A DNA stretch of 64,000 bases from Amblyomma americanum (GCF_052857255.1 NC_135497.1:192418530-192482529); one strand, 5' to 3'. Numbered from the stretch's first letter, positions 25,622 to 36,772 are shown. Made by a program: numbers and translations. The notes: generated by a model not told the origin, from the letters alone.

Positions 25622-27214
25622 GCCCTGGTTTGCTCTCAAAATGGCGGTGTAAGGCTTCTGCCCGCGCCAGGCGCCTGCCATTATGGTACTCTTTGGACAT
25701 GTTGGCGGGGAGAGGCCACACGTGGAGGGCGCGTCTCCAGTGTACGGGAAGGCGGCATCTCTCCTCTGTGAATTGGGTGTGCTGGATGTGAAGACGGACT
25801 AGAAGGCGGCGACCCGGCCCTTTCTTTGTCAGACGAGTGTATTGGTTATTGAGATGGGCCTCCTGAAGCTCCCTGAAAGTGTTCACCATCCCCAGTACCA
25901 TGTGGTGGCTCGTAGAGGTAGAGACCGGGAGGTCCAGCGCTCGCTTCATGATTTTGCGGAGGATGACCTCAAGGGCATCCTATTCCTGTTTCCGCAGGTG
26001 GAGGTAGGGAGTCGAATACAAGATTCGACTGGTCACGAATGCGTTCGCCAGGCGCAGGCCGTCTTTCCATCGTAACCCACCGCGCCTGTTGGAAACCCGG
26101 CGGACGATGCGGCCCACCTGGTCCCCCACCTGCCGGAGCTTGGCGAGTGTTGTGTCGCAGCGTCGCTGGTTGTGTATGAAGAGTCCGAGGACTCTTGATT
26201 TCCTTGGTTTCGTGAATGGGACCGCTTTGCAAGGAGAGATGGATTTGTGTCGAGCATGTGTGCGAGGGGCGCAGATGCACGAATTCCGATTTCTGCGGGG
26301 AGCATTGCAGACCACAGTCTCGGGCATAGCGGTCCACTATGCTGGCGGCCGTTTGCAGGCTGGTCTCCATGTCCCCTAGGCGTCCATGCTTAGCCCAGAG
26401 GGTGGTGTCGTCGGGGTACAGCGCGTGCTGGACCCCTTCGACCGCACCCAGCAGGGCAGGTAGGCGCATCATGGCTATGTTGAATAGTAGAGGGGACAGT
26501 ACCGCGCCTTGTAGAGTCCCCCTCGTACCGAGCAGGAAAGGTCCATGCTCTTGGTCCTGTATTCGCATGTAGGACAGTCTGTACGTGAGAAACTGTTTCA
26601 CATAATTGAAGGTATTGGTGCCGCAGTAAGTTTGACTCAAATGTGAGAGGATGACCTCGTGGGTTACGTTGTCGGACGCTCCATTCAGGTCGAGCGCGAG
26701 GACAATTTTGTCGGTTGGGGGGGGGGGGGGGTGATGGGGTTCATGATTTCACGGTCGAGTTGGAGCAGGACATCCTGTGCGGATCTGTGTGGGCGAAATC
26801 CGAAAATGGTGTCCGCGAAGGTGTGTTGTTCGAGGTATTCGGACAGCCGATCCCGCACCATCGTCTCCATCAATTTGCCCACACACGAGGTGAGAGAGAT
26901 GGGGCGGAGGTTGTCCGTGTCTATCGGTTTCCCGGCCTTCAGGATGAAGGTGACAAGGGCCGTCTTCCAGTCAATGGGGCGGGGGTCTCCCCCGTCCAGA
27001 TCGCATTGATGTAATCTAGAAGGCACTGGTACGCTGAATCAAGAAGGTTCGCCAAAAGTTTGACGGTGACCTTGTCCCGGCCCGGCGCGGTGCCCCTCTT
27101 CATTTTGGCCAGACTGGCCCGCGGATCGCGAAGCTGGAAAGGCTTAATCTCCAACTTCAACTGCGGTGGCCGGCCTGCAAATCGGAGGCCTGTAGGGCAG
27201 ACATCGCCCTTCAT
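25622..27214 (-). pseudogene. LINE A, I-clade-like reverse transcriptase region
   Basis: Minus-strand reverse transcriptase fragments appear in order: KMKRGTAPGRDKVTVKLLAN (about 27120), LVTFILKAGKPIDTDNLRPI, then GFRPHRSAQDVLLQLD. A 15-base G run at 26717-26731 then shifts the frame. It continues with LALDLNGASDNV (motif A; the usual aromatic residue is changed to S), GTRGTLQGAVLSPLLFN (motif B), YPDDTTLW (catalytic motif C, usually YADD), and the thumb-like region down to EALHRHFESKPG. The copy stops at about 25622, just where an RNase H domain would begin. Frameshifts and stops make it non-functional. It follows directly on the gag-like ORF1 at 27200-28575 without an endonuclease. Confidence 0.85.
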
Positions 27215-28575
27215 TTTGCAAGGTTATCCTTCCAAATGCCACCACACCAGGTGCCTTCTGCTCATCGCCATCGACACACACCTCATCATCTGCAGGACGC
27301 TTCAAAGGTGCGCTGTTATCCATCGCCTCTTCTGACACAGCCAAGGCTTCGGTCCATAAAGCCGAGTGGACCACGTCGCTCGCAACCACGCTGACAGCCG
27401 ACGGGGCACCGAACACACCAGAAGCTGACACTTCAGGCAACAGACTGCTGCACTCTGGCGATGAAGGGGCATCCCTGGCGCAGAAGGCATGCCGCACATT
27501 CGCTGGCTGTAGCTCCTTCATTGACTCTACACAAGGGGTGTTCAGCTCTCGTGATCGCTGGGTGACAGATGGCTCCTGAGCAGCAAACACAGGGCTCAAA
27601 GTAGCAGGCCCGGGTCCGGTAGCTTTGGCCCTGGAGACAGGGATTCCTGTTTGTCCGTACTTGCAGGAGGACCCTGGCTGTTATTCGGTGCAGAAGCATT
27701 TGGTACCACGTCTGTTGGGAGCTCATGACTCAGTTCACCCGACGCTTCCACAACATCCGACACACTCATAATGTGTTCCGACACCACTTCATCATCGTGT
27801 GTCCAGTTGCCCTGGCGTAACCTGTCAGCATAACTCATAACACACTTGTCTACTGTGTGCCCAAAGCGTCGGCACTGGGTGCATCGAGGCGTGCGACACT
27901 GACGCCGTAGATGGCCCACACGGCTACAACGAACACACAGCGGAGCCCTGTCTGGGATCACAACTAAAGCTTGTACCCCGAAAACGTTGAGCGTGTGAGG
28001 AATTGTACTTGCTGACACTTCGTCCTTAAGCGTGAGCGAGATTTCACGGTTCGCTGTTTCCATGTGCTCCATTCCGGGGCACAGTCACTTCTCACGCTCG
28101 ATAGCTTGTACAGTTCCAAAAGGCTCCAAAGCTTCCACAATCATCCGGTGCTCCATATAGCGCGGGAGCCAAAGAAGATTAAGATCAAACACGATACATT
28201 TTAGACCTTTGACGTGGAACTCTGCTTTGTCAATAAGCTTCTGTTTTGAGGAACTTCTCTCGCAGGTAACCATCCAAACGTGGCTCATTTGGTACTGGTC
28301 AATACACAAAATCTCAAGGAGATCCACAATCTGCGTGAGCTCGTCTCGGAAGTCGGGAGCACGGTATGGGCGACCCTTGAGGTCATCATGCAGAAAGACG
28401 GTGTTGAGGACAACATCACCGGTAGGAAGTCGAGGGAGGACAACTCTGTACGAGTCCGTGGCAACGTCGGGTGCCGGGAGACCTCGATAACGGCCGATGC
28501 GCTGTTTCCAGCTAGAAACATTTCAACGCACAACCGTTCAGAACGGTGAATGCCCAGACGTGTAAGAAACATATC
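27200..28575 (-). pseudogene. LINE A ORF1 (gag-like, two CCHC zinc knuckles)
   Basis: A minus-strand gag-like protein of an I-clade LINE. The N-terminal part reads from about 28575 with a frameshift near 28430. Then comes LLEILCIDQYQMSHVWM, a stop at the REK position (28082-28084, probably a former W codon), and MEHMETANREISLTLKDEV. Two zinc knuckles follow: C-x2-C-x4-H-x4-C in CVRCSRVGHLRRQC (about 27900-27950) and CTQCRRFGHTVDKC (about 27850-27890). The acidic C-terminal part runs to about 27200, where it changes abruptly into reverse transcriptase sequence. Such proteins bind element RNA (family knowledge). Confidence 0.8.
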
Positions 28576-28576
28576 A

Positions 28577-29094
28577 TCGAGATATGTACTGAGGCGTTCA
28601 TGAATAATTTAATTATGACCATGTAAATTACAGATATCCCAAGCGAGTGGCAAACGAAACCTCAAACGGGCGAACGATATGGCTCCACCGTATCGGAAGA
28701 ACGAAATTTGACTGCCACCGTAGGAGGCTTTGCGAGGCAAGTCGATCGCTACTAAACCATTTTGTGTATACGTGCTCCTGGAAGCCTTTCAGATCAACGG
28801 AGGCTTAATACTAACGCTTAGCTTGAACGGAAAAAAAAACAGCGCAACATTACCGGCCACGTTTTCTCGTACGGTTTCGATGCCTATGAAAGCGAGATTG
28901 TTATTAAACAATTGTTATTGTTATTAAAGATTGTTATTATTAAATATTAAAAAAGTAATTGGCATTTGGAGGCGTCATTACTCAGAGAGGTTCTGCTCGC
29001 TATTCGCACCCAGTTAGTGATGAACGCGGGAAGGTGGGTGCGTTCGCGATTTCACCATCAGTCGACTGAGTAAAAAAAGTCCTCGTTTATGTTC
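28577..29094. repeat. Unnamed dispersed repeat and AT-rich DNA
   Basis: 28577-28640 matches 30290-30353 closely (ATGTACTGAGGCGTTCATGA versus ATGTACTGAGGCATTCATGA, and further). The rest has short ATT/GTT-rich tracts near 28900-28950. No gene is seen. LINE A appears to abut or lie inside this repeat. Confidence 0.5.
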
Positions 29095-29104
29095 TGCGGC
29101 GAAC

Positions 29105-29106
<2 letters not shown>

Positions 29107-29155
<49 letters not shown>

Positions 29156-29455
29156 TGGCTTTTGGGGAAAGGAAATGGCGCAGTATCTGTGTCATATATC
29201 GTTGGACACCTGAACCGCGCCGTAAGGGAAGGGATAGAGGAGAGAGTGAAAGAGGAAAGGAAGAGATAAGTGCCGTAGTGGAGGGCTCCGGAATAATTTT
29301 GACCACCTGGGGATATTTAACGTGCACTGACATCGCACAGCACACGGGGCCTTAGCGTTTTGCCTCCATAAAAACGCAACCGCCGCGGTCGGGTTCGAAC
29401 CCGGGAACTCCGGATTAGTAGTCGAGCGCCCTAACCATTGAGCCACCGCGGCGGG
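29107..29455 (-). mobile_element. tRNA-derived SINE with (ATT)n tail and 12-bp target duplication
   Basis: On the minus strand the element starts CCGCCGCGGTGGCTCAATGG and has B box GGGTTCGAACCCG near 29391-29403. It ends in an (ATT)n tail of about 47 bp (29107-29153). Direct repeats TGCGGCGAACAA flank it at 29095-29106 and 29456-29467. It is nearly identical in body to 23838-24155. Confidence 0.92.
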
Positions 29456-29456
29456 T

Positions 29457-29575
29457 GCGGCGAACAAAAGGACGCATTTCAATATGAATACATTGGCATT
29501 TTGGCAATATGAATACATAGGTATTCATATTGCCAAAATGCGGCGAACAAAAGGACGCATTTTGGCAATATGAAT
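29457..29575. repeat. Short direct and inverted repeats
   Basis: GCGGCGAACAAAAGGACGCA occurs at about 29457 and again at about 29540. Between them, TTTTGGCAATATGAATAC and its complement form a perfect hairpin (about 29501-29541) around a short loop. It may be a tiny MITE or a local inverted duplication. It is also the target site of the preceding SINE. Confidence 0.8.
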
Positions 29576-31137
29576 ACCAGCATGACTTTTTATAAAATGA
29601 GCATAATGGAAGAGTCGCCAATTAAAGAGCAAAACGCAGAAAGCGCGCGCACACACACGGGAACCAAGGCATATAACTGAGGGGGAAAGAAAAGCGTGCA
29701 GATGCATTTTGGAAATTAAAGAAAAAAACACGTTGAGGGTATTTAGCACATAAATGTCTCAGCCGTGTTGTGTGTGCATAGTTTGATGTAGCTCTGTTTT
29801 CGTAAATGCGTCAGGTAAATAGAACACCATTCGATTCCGAGAAGTAATCAGCAGTAGTAAAGACCATTTGTATTGCGTTTAACTTGTTCTACCTTTCGTT
29901 TTCCTCGTCTGAGCGACGCAGACTCTACTAATAACTGAAGGTACGACATATCTTACGAAGATGTCTCACGTACGAACAGCCTTGTGAAAATGCGCCCCGA
30001 GCAGTCGCGATTCAAGCAAGCGCTTCAACGCGCCGCATGCGACACGAAATCAAGCGGGCGGTAGCGGCCGCGTGATTCGCTCACTAATGGCGGCCGAAAG
30101 GGAGGGGCGAGGAGAGGGAGTTTGCGCTACCTTTGAAAAATACAGGCACCTTACATGGCATGCAGTCGTAGCGCCATCATGTGGCAGCCAGTGAATTCCC
30201 AACACGCAATGTAGTACGTCGATGGCCCCGCTGATGGCGCGCGTCTAGTGAATGCAGTAGAATGCAGATGCCTTAGAAACGTAACTTAGAGTTATGTACT
30301 GAGGCATTCATGAATAATTTAGTTATGAGCGTGTAAATTACAGATGTTCCAGTTAAGTGAGTAGCGAAGTTGTCCGGAACGCACTCAACGTCACAGACGC
30401 CAAGACGCATCTAGTTGCCCGATACACTACAGCTTTCGCTCTTTAACCAGGTTCAACAGTAGTTGAACCACAGCTAATTTTTTTTTGTTTGCATTGGCCT
30501 GGAAGCGGTCGCTCACACCACCAAATTAAGAGGTCGAATTAGAGCGCGCGTTGCACACGATTATCTAGCAGTCATGATGCCGTACGCAGGGCTATTACGA
30601 CTAATTTAACGGTATTCAACTCGAGGCCATATCTGGGGACAGCAGAAATGATAACTCCAGCTCCAAATAGCGGGTGCTAAAATCTCAGCGGTTAAAACCC
30701 TTAGTGCAACTTTTCAGTTAGTTTCCCATTGGAAAAACTTACCATATTTTGCAAAACGTATTGTGTTTTGAATTCATTTGTCAAGTATGTAAAGGAACAA
30801 AAATAACGCCCGACCTCAAAACAAGCATCAAGGCAGAGCTCTAGTGTATGCTATGCGATTACGTTTGCAACCCCCATCCATATCTGCTGCCGAAGATCGC
30901 CGTTATGCTTCTACATCATTGACCCCAAACTAACTCTTCTGGAGCAGATAAAAATGTTAACGATTTCGGTGCATCTCCCAAAACCCCGCAAACGAAGATT
31001 AGCAGCAACGTGCGTAATTTGAGACCAGGGTCCCTTGAAAGAGATCGAGCACTGATTTTTAGGAACCCTGCCCGTTTTGGGCGCACAGAAAAAATGGATG
31101 CCCAAAGTGCCTCATCCCGCAGAAGCGTTAGTAAATG
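29576..31137. other. No recognised gene; two small dispersed repeats
   Basis: 30290-30353 matches 28577-28640, and about 30377-30420 matches 23580-23625. CpG-rich DNA lies at 29990-30250. No coding region was recognised. Confidence 0.4.
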
Positions 31138-33761
31138 CAGGAGGAGGATAAACTTTATTTCCATCGACCAAAATAACAGTTGGTGTGGGGTTATAGCCCC
31201 ATCAAGTGGCCATGAGCCCGTGGCGTCCGGCGACTTCTAGGGCCCTTATCACAACAAGGATCTGTGTGTCCGAGTCGGAACTGAGCAATGCGGCCTCCCA
31301 CTGGTCTGGATTCGAGAGCTGCAAACCTCGCGGAGGGGAGTCCCGAGGGCAAGCCCAGAGTATGTGGGATAGAGTGGCATGTTGGCCACATAGTTGACAG
31401 GAGGGAGAGTGACCCCAGGGTATATGCGGGCATATATCGCGGGGTTGGGGAAGGTGTTCGTTTGGAGTTGCCTCCACGCAACCTCTTGGGGTTTGGTGAG
31501 AGAAATATGTGCGGGGGGATATAGAAGTCTACCTAAACGGTAGTGCATGTTTATGTCATGAAATGTAACCATACGATCTCTCGCCGCCCGCAGGACGGGC
31601 GACAACACATCCCGGTCGACGAATCCTCGGGCATGATTGTGGGCCGCCTCGTTCCCTGGATGGCATGAGTGCGCAGGTACCCAGATCAATTGGATCTGGC
31701 GGAGTTGGTCCTTGGTGGAGGGTGACGGGGGAGACCCGGCCTTTGGCGAAATTACGAATCGCAGATTTAGAGTCGCTCAAGGTGGTTTCTGCAGAGGAGG
31801 AGACCATCGCCAAGGCTATGGCCGCCTCCACGGCCTCTTCAGACGATCTGACGAGAATGGAGCACGCAACCAACGGCCGTCCACAGTAGTTTACAACCGC
31901 GAGCGAAAAAGCATTGCGATCATAGTATTCGGCGGCGTCGACGTAGACCGCTGTCTGATCTGTTAAATACTTTTTTATGCAGAGACTTAGGCCTGTCCTT
32001 GCAGCGAGCGACATGATACTCTGGGTGCATGTTCTTCAGGAGATGGGTAACGATAAGGTTGCTGTAGATATGGGACGGAAGCTGGGCCTTGTCGGCGACG
32101 GTCGTTTCGAAGCTTATTCCAAGCTTCTCGAGTATGTGACGTCCCGTGGAGGTGTGGGTGAGACGCTCGTACTGAGCGGTTAGATGAGCTTCGGACCGAG
32201 AGCTCCGTCACAGTGTTGTAGACACCTAATGCCAGTAGTTTATACGGGGGGTCCGGTGGGGGAGATGGAGAGCCGCCTTGTATGCCCGTCTAATAAAGCA
32301 GACGACGCGGTCCCGTTCCTAGCAGCTAAGGTAGATGTAAGGGAGGGTATATATGTGAGGCGACTGATAACAAACGCCTGAACAAGACGTCGGAGGTCAG
32401 CCTCTCGCATGCCTTTATGTTTATTAGCAATGCGACGAATTAGACGAATGGTCTGCGAGACAGAGACTGTGAGTTTAGCCAGAGTGCCGGTGTTTCTCCG
32501 ATTGCTCTGGATGAGAAGCCTCAGCACCCTAATGGTGGATACTTCGCGTATGGGTTGGCCACTAGCAGTAATGCAGATAGGGGGATGGCCGTGGAGGCCG
32601 GGTTGACCTCGGATGAGTAGCAGCTCGGGCTTTTGAGGTGAACACGAGAGGTCGGCTCCGGCTACGCGGCGCTCAATGACATCCACCGCTTGTTGAAGTG
32701 CGGATTCAACCTCAGCATCGTTGCCTGTTGAAACCCAGAGGGTGATGTCGTCTGCGTATAAGGTATGGAAAAGCCGGGGGGTAGCGTCTAATTTTGAAGG
32801 TAGCGTGAGCAAGGCGACATTGACAAGAAAGGGGAGAACGGATCCTTGGGGTGGGGGGGGGGGGGGGGGTGCCATTGCTACCTAAGGTTATAGGGTCAGA
32901 GAGGAGAGAGCCAAAGCTAATTTCAGCTGTACGACCAGAGAGGAAGGTGCGTGTATACTCGTAGGTATGGTGACCAGGATTTAGTAGGGAGAGGTTAGCG
33001 AGAATAGCTCCGTGCGAGACATTGTCAAATGCTTTAGTTAAATCAAGCCCTAAAATAGCCTTTGTGCCCGCTCTGGTAGAGGGGCACAGTATCTCTCGGG
33101 AGAGCTGGAGCATAATGTCTTGCGTAGAAAGATTTGAGCGGAAGCCAATCATGGTGCGAGGTAGATCATTATCTTCAACATAATGATTAAGACGGTTGAG
33201 AATGATGTGCTCCATCAGTTTCCCAGCACAGGAAGTAAGGGAGATGGGACGGAGGTGTTCGAGAGCTAGTCGTTTGCCTGGCTTCGGTATGAAAGTCACG
33301 CGTGTGTGTTTCCATGCTGCAGGGATTTCGCCCTCTCTCCAGCAATCATTAATGAAGGCAGTGAGAGCCTCAATGGACGGGCCATCTAAATTACGGAGAG
33401 TTTTGTTGGAAATGCCGTCCGGTCCCGGGTAGAGTTAGGGCGGAGCTGAGTGAGAGCGAATCTTACCTCAGCCTCTGAAATCTCCGCATCGAGGGCAGGG
33501 TTGGCACCACCCATGTAGGGTGGGTGGGGGTGGTGAGAGCGTTCGGGGGAGTAGTATTGAGGTACCGGACACGAAGTTCATCGAGAAGATCCTGGTCTGA
33601 GCCGGGGTGTTGACGGACTATGCGGGAAGTGCTGTCTCGTTGGGATGTTTTGCAACCGTCCGGATCTAAAAGGTATTGGAGAAGGTGCCAGGTGCGGCTT
33701 AGCCCGAGCTGGCCACGCATGTTGTCCCAAACTTGACCTCATTGCTGGGTAGCCAATGAGA
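31138..33761 (-). pseudogene. LINE B, I-clade-like: reverse transcriptase, RNase H and 3' end
   Basis: From right to left on the minus strand: VWDNMRGQLGLSRTWHLL (33740-33690), then FIPKPGKRLALEHLRPISLT, GFRSNLSTQDIMLQLSRE, and LGLDLTKAFDNVSHG (motif A, catalytic D). A 17-base G run at 32853-32869 breaks motif B (GSVLPFLVNVAL). Then LYADDITLW (motif C, intact YADD). RNase H follows: a TDQTAVYVDAAEYYD block near 31900 and WVPAHSCHPGNEAAH near 31660, then a C-terminal CQLCGQHATLSHILWAC zinc-like motif near 31390. The 3' end is near 31138 with AATAAA followed by GTTTATCCTCCTCC on this strand. A former W codon is now TGA at 33741-33743. Not functional. Confidence 0.87.
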
Positions 33762-33766
33762 GAGTG

Positions 33767-34770
33767 TGTCACAAAATTGGCGCATTTTCGAAAATAACCG
33801 GCGCTGCGCCTAAGCAATCGCGCGGTAAAATATAACAAAAACAGCGGGGAAGTACCTCCGGAGAGTGCGTAGCTTTGCGTACTGCTGCAACTCAGCTCGC
33901 CGGCGCGGCGCAGAGGGGGCATATGGCCGCGCGCGGCGTCGATTTTTCTAGAATTTGGGAGTGGTTTCTACTCGTTGTCGACGGAGAGGGCATGACCTTG
34001 ACCGCACTAAGGTGATACCCTCTCCCCTTTGCTCTTGCGTCGATGACTCCGCGTGGCGAGAATGATCTAGATTGTTCTAGAAGGTGGTTTCCGCGCTCGA
34101 CCAATGGGGTCGTGCGCCCGGGGCGAGGAGTTTGTGCAGTTGAAGCTCCGTGTATGTGCGCACCTGTCTTGGCGCGAAGAACAAACAGACGCGGTCTGCG
34201 CCTGTAAATGAAGGGCTGCAACCGCTGTCGGCGAGCCGGAGCCGCCGTTTAAGCTTCCGAGAAGCGCGCCCGCTCTACTCCCGGGAAAACACCACTCGAC
34301 TAGCCAACGACCAGTGAGGCAACGTGCGCCAGTCTGCGAGACGGCCCCGTCGTGCTCCTCAGGTCGTCGGACTGTCGCAGTGCCCGGTGAACAAATTGTG
34401 TTTTGTTTGTCTCTCTCTGTGTTAGTGCACTTTAGGTGCAGGTATTTTGCGGAATTATCTATGGTTGCCTTGCACGAGTTGTAATGTGTTTGTAAATCAC
34501 TTTGTATGTGCTCGTACGAGTGATAATGAAACCCTTTGTATCGTCTCTTAGCTGTATAAACTTTGTTTTGTTTGCGAACCTTTGGCTCCGACCCATTCTC
34601 TGGCTTGTGATCGGCGAGCTGGGCACCAAACGGCCAACCCCCTTGTCACTTCGTCTCCGGCTGAGCTTGCCACGCTGAGTCGAGGGCATCTCCTTTGTGA
34701 CCGAGACCGCTACCCCCACGCTCTTTAAGGGTGTCTGGGAGCGCACGCAAAAGTGCGCGAAAGGGTGACA
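33767..34770 (+). mobile_element. Solo LTR (1004 bp) inserted in LINE B
   Basis: The segment begins TGTCACAAAATTGG and ends AAAGGGTGACA, giving the TG...CA ends and short inverted TGTCAC/GTGACA termini of LTRs. It is flanked by 5-bp direct repeats GAGTG at 33762-33766 and 34771-34775. Removing it together with one GAGTG rejoins the LINE B reading frame (HTLSLATQQ, the former W stop, then GQVWDNMRG), which proves the insertion. No internal gag/pol is present, so it is a solo LTR left by LTR-LTR recombination. 5-bp duplications suit Gypsy or retrovirus-like elements; the exact family is not determined. The strand is arbitrary because no orientation marker is certain. Confidence 0.9.
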
Positions 34771-35140
34771 GAGTGTGCGCCTCAATCAGTTTGTCTATCT
34801 GAGCTATTCGACGCCGAAGCGTTTTATTGTGGCGTTGTTTTCCAGCGGTTTTGCATGCTTTCGCGGGCCTGCCATAGGTGGAGGAGACGGCTGTCTGTAC
34901 TGGACTGATCAGATGTGGCAGGCGATTCCTGAGTAGTAGCAGACATCTGCGTGGAGATCCACTCGTCCAGGTCATTAATCCGGGTAGGGGCGTACTGAGC
35001 ACGTAGGGAACGATACTTGTCCCAATCAGTGATTAGGCTCGGGCGACCTTTCCGACGGTACGGGGACGTGCTCAGGGTGGTCGCGAGGATATAGTGGTCA
35101 CTGTCAAGGGTATTTCCAGTGTTGAGCCACCGATCGATCC
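34771..35140 (-). pseudogene. LINE B, endonuclease end and linker (5' part)
   Basis: The minus-strand reading gives LNTGNTLDSDHYILATTL near 35080-35120, the conserved SDH motif end of an apurinic-type LINE endonuclease. The linker follows (ITDWDKYRSLRAQYAPTRIN, then KTLRRRIAQIDKLIEAH) and continues across the solo LTR into VWDNMRGQLG at 33740. The 5' side is lost at about 35140, where unrelated sequence starts, which fits 5' truncation of a target-primed insertion. Confidence 0.83.
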
Positions 35141-35142
35141 GC

Positions 35143-35358
35143 ATGTTTTTGCAGAATGTAAATGCAAAAACAGTTAAGAATTTTAAGATCGGTGCACAAA
35201 GTCGTCTTTTTGCATTCGGTTGCTGCAAACAGAGGCAAGAGCTCGCCATAGGAGGAAAATACAGAAGCCCTTCCAATAACCCGACCTGGGAGAAAGGCAT
35301 GGCGGAAGACATGTGGTTCTGAAGAAACCTATTTGATCTTACCAGAACCGAAACTTTG
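35143..35358. other. Short segment between LINE B and a LINE 3' tail
   Basis: No recognised feature. A minus-strand open frame runs through this segment and both neighbours (34824-35582) but is a chance join of unrelated repeats. Confidence 0.5.
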
Positions 35359-35642
35359 TAGGAGGAGGAGGAAAAACTTTTATTTAACCAATGGTAGTAG
35401 GTAGCCATCCTCTTCGGGAGGTGTCCATAGTCCAGGACTCCACTGACTGCCGCTATATGTCCTGAGCGCCCGCTCGACCACACGTTGCTGGTCTTGTGGA
35501 TCTGTGCTGGACACAGCAGCCCCCAAGAGGAGAAAGTGGGGTGCAGGATGGTTGGTGCCTCAGTGGGTCGGGGCATTCCCATAGGGAGTGGAAGAGTGGG
35601 GTGTACGGCTGCTGCATGATGGGCAGCATCCGGGATCTTAAG
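35359..35642 (-). mobile_element. 3' tail of another LINE (LINE C fragment)
   Basis: The left edge is GGAGGAGGAAAAACTTTTAT, matching in style the GGAGGAGGATAAACTTTATT at the 3' end of LINE B. The minus-strand interior resembles the C-terminal and 3' UTR region of I-clade LINEs (WSSGRSGHIAAVSGVLDYGH). Only about 280 bp remain, which is typical of 5' truncation. Confidence 0.6.
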
Positions 35643-36071
35643 GGGCGGTGTTTGTGGTAGAGGTTTGGGAAAGTGTGCGTCTGAAGCTGGCGCTAGACTA
35701 TGGCGTCAGCTCTCTTGAGAGATTTCAAATAAATCTTTTTGCTGGGCTAGTTGGTGCTTCATTCCCTTGGATAACAATTAGGGCAGCATACATTGAGAGA
35801 GATTTGTGTGGTGGGGGAAGTGTGCATTTCTGGCGTCTGTATGCTCAAGGATGAGTGTGCATGTTAAAGGTTATGTGGGTGGTGGTGGTGTTATGTTGTT
35901 CTATTCGTCTCTCCTGGCCTCTCCCACTGGTACCCGGCGGGCCAGGTCTCGGGGGAGCGCGTGGGCGCGCTCATATCCAGGAGGGCTCTGCTGGTACGTC
36001 TCAGAGCCTGCCCGCTGGACTTCGATAAGTTCTCCCATGATGTTGTACGATTTGAAATAGCGTTTGGTGTG
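35643..36071. other. No recognised features
   Basis: No gene or clear element. GT-rich runs near 35870-35890. Confidence 0.45.
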
Positions 36072-36150
36072 CCGACATCGCATAGCAAACGGGTGCCTTT
36101 TGCGTTTCGCCTCCATCGAAACGCGGCCGGGTTCGAACCTGGGAACTGAG
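36072..36150 (-). mobile_element. Partial SINE, inverted against its neighbour
   Basis: On the minus strand it reads from the B box (CAGGTTCGAACCCGGC) through GCGTTTCGATGGAGGCGAAA to GCGATGTCGGC. The tRNA A box and the SINE 3' end are missing. It faces the plus-strand copy at 36156-36410 head to head. Confidence 0.75.
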
Positions 36151-36155
36151 CCGGA

Positions 36156-36410
36156 GTTCCCGGGTTCGAACCCAGCCACGGCAGCCGCGTTTCGATGGAG
36201 GTGAAACGCAAAAGGCGCCTGAGTACTGTGCGATGTCGGTGCATGTTAAAGATCCACAGGTGGCCGAAATTATTTCGGAGCCCTCCGCTACATCACCTGT
36301 TTCTCTTCTTTCACTCCCACCTTCCTCCCTTCCTTATGGCGGGGTTCGGGTGTCCACCGAGATGTGACAATTACTGCGCCATTTCCTTTCCTCAAAAACC
36401 CATTTCAATT
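36156..36410 (+). mobile_element. Partial Ruka-like SINE
   Basis: Starts at the B box (GGGTTCGAACCCAG near 36161-36174) and continues through CGCGTTTCGATGGAGG, GTCGGTGCATGTTAAAGATC and GGTGTCCACCGAGATGTGAC to ATTACTGCGCCATTTCCTTT, the same body as the minus-strand copies at 23.8 and 29.1 kb. The A box half is missing. Confidence 0.8.
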
Positions 36411-36723
36411 TGTGTAACTACGGAGCACACTCTTTTTCGCGCACGCTATTCTACATGCCCATTTTATACTAGCTACATTCTGCAGTGTCAAAACGTCCCC
36501 TGTGCACTCATCGAAGCCTTGATATTGCTGCAACGAGCTACTACCTACCTACTACCTGCTACTACCCTTCCTATCCACTCCGCGCTTCTCTCTCGCCCTT
36601 CGCGGCTCTTCTCTCCTTCGTTGCGCCACCGCACCATGCGCAGCTACCTGCCGCTTCTCTCCCTCCCTGCTCTATCTTCTGCAGTGCTTATACTTCTCGG
36701 CACTTGCAGGCTTTCACCTTGAC

Positions 36724-36772
36724 CGCGGTGGCCGCGTTTCGATGGAGGCGAAACCCGTGTGCTGAGCGATGG
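36724..36772 (+). mobile_element. Short SINE fragment
   Basis: GCGGTGGCCGCGTTTCGATG followed by GAGGCGAAACCCGTGTGCTG matches the SINE body right after the B box. Only about 50 bp remain. Confidence 0.6.

Noticed and set aside
34824..35582. Longest minus-strand open frame (252 codons)
   Set aside because: It runs through a LINE 3' tail read out of context, an unmatched spacer and the LINE B linker. Only the last part is real protein sequence, so the frame is a chance join.
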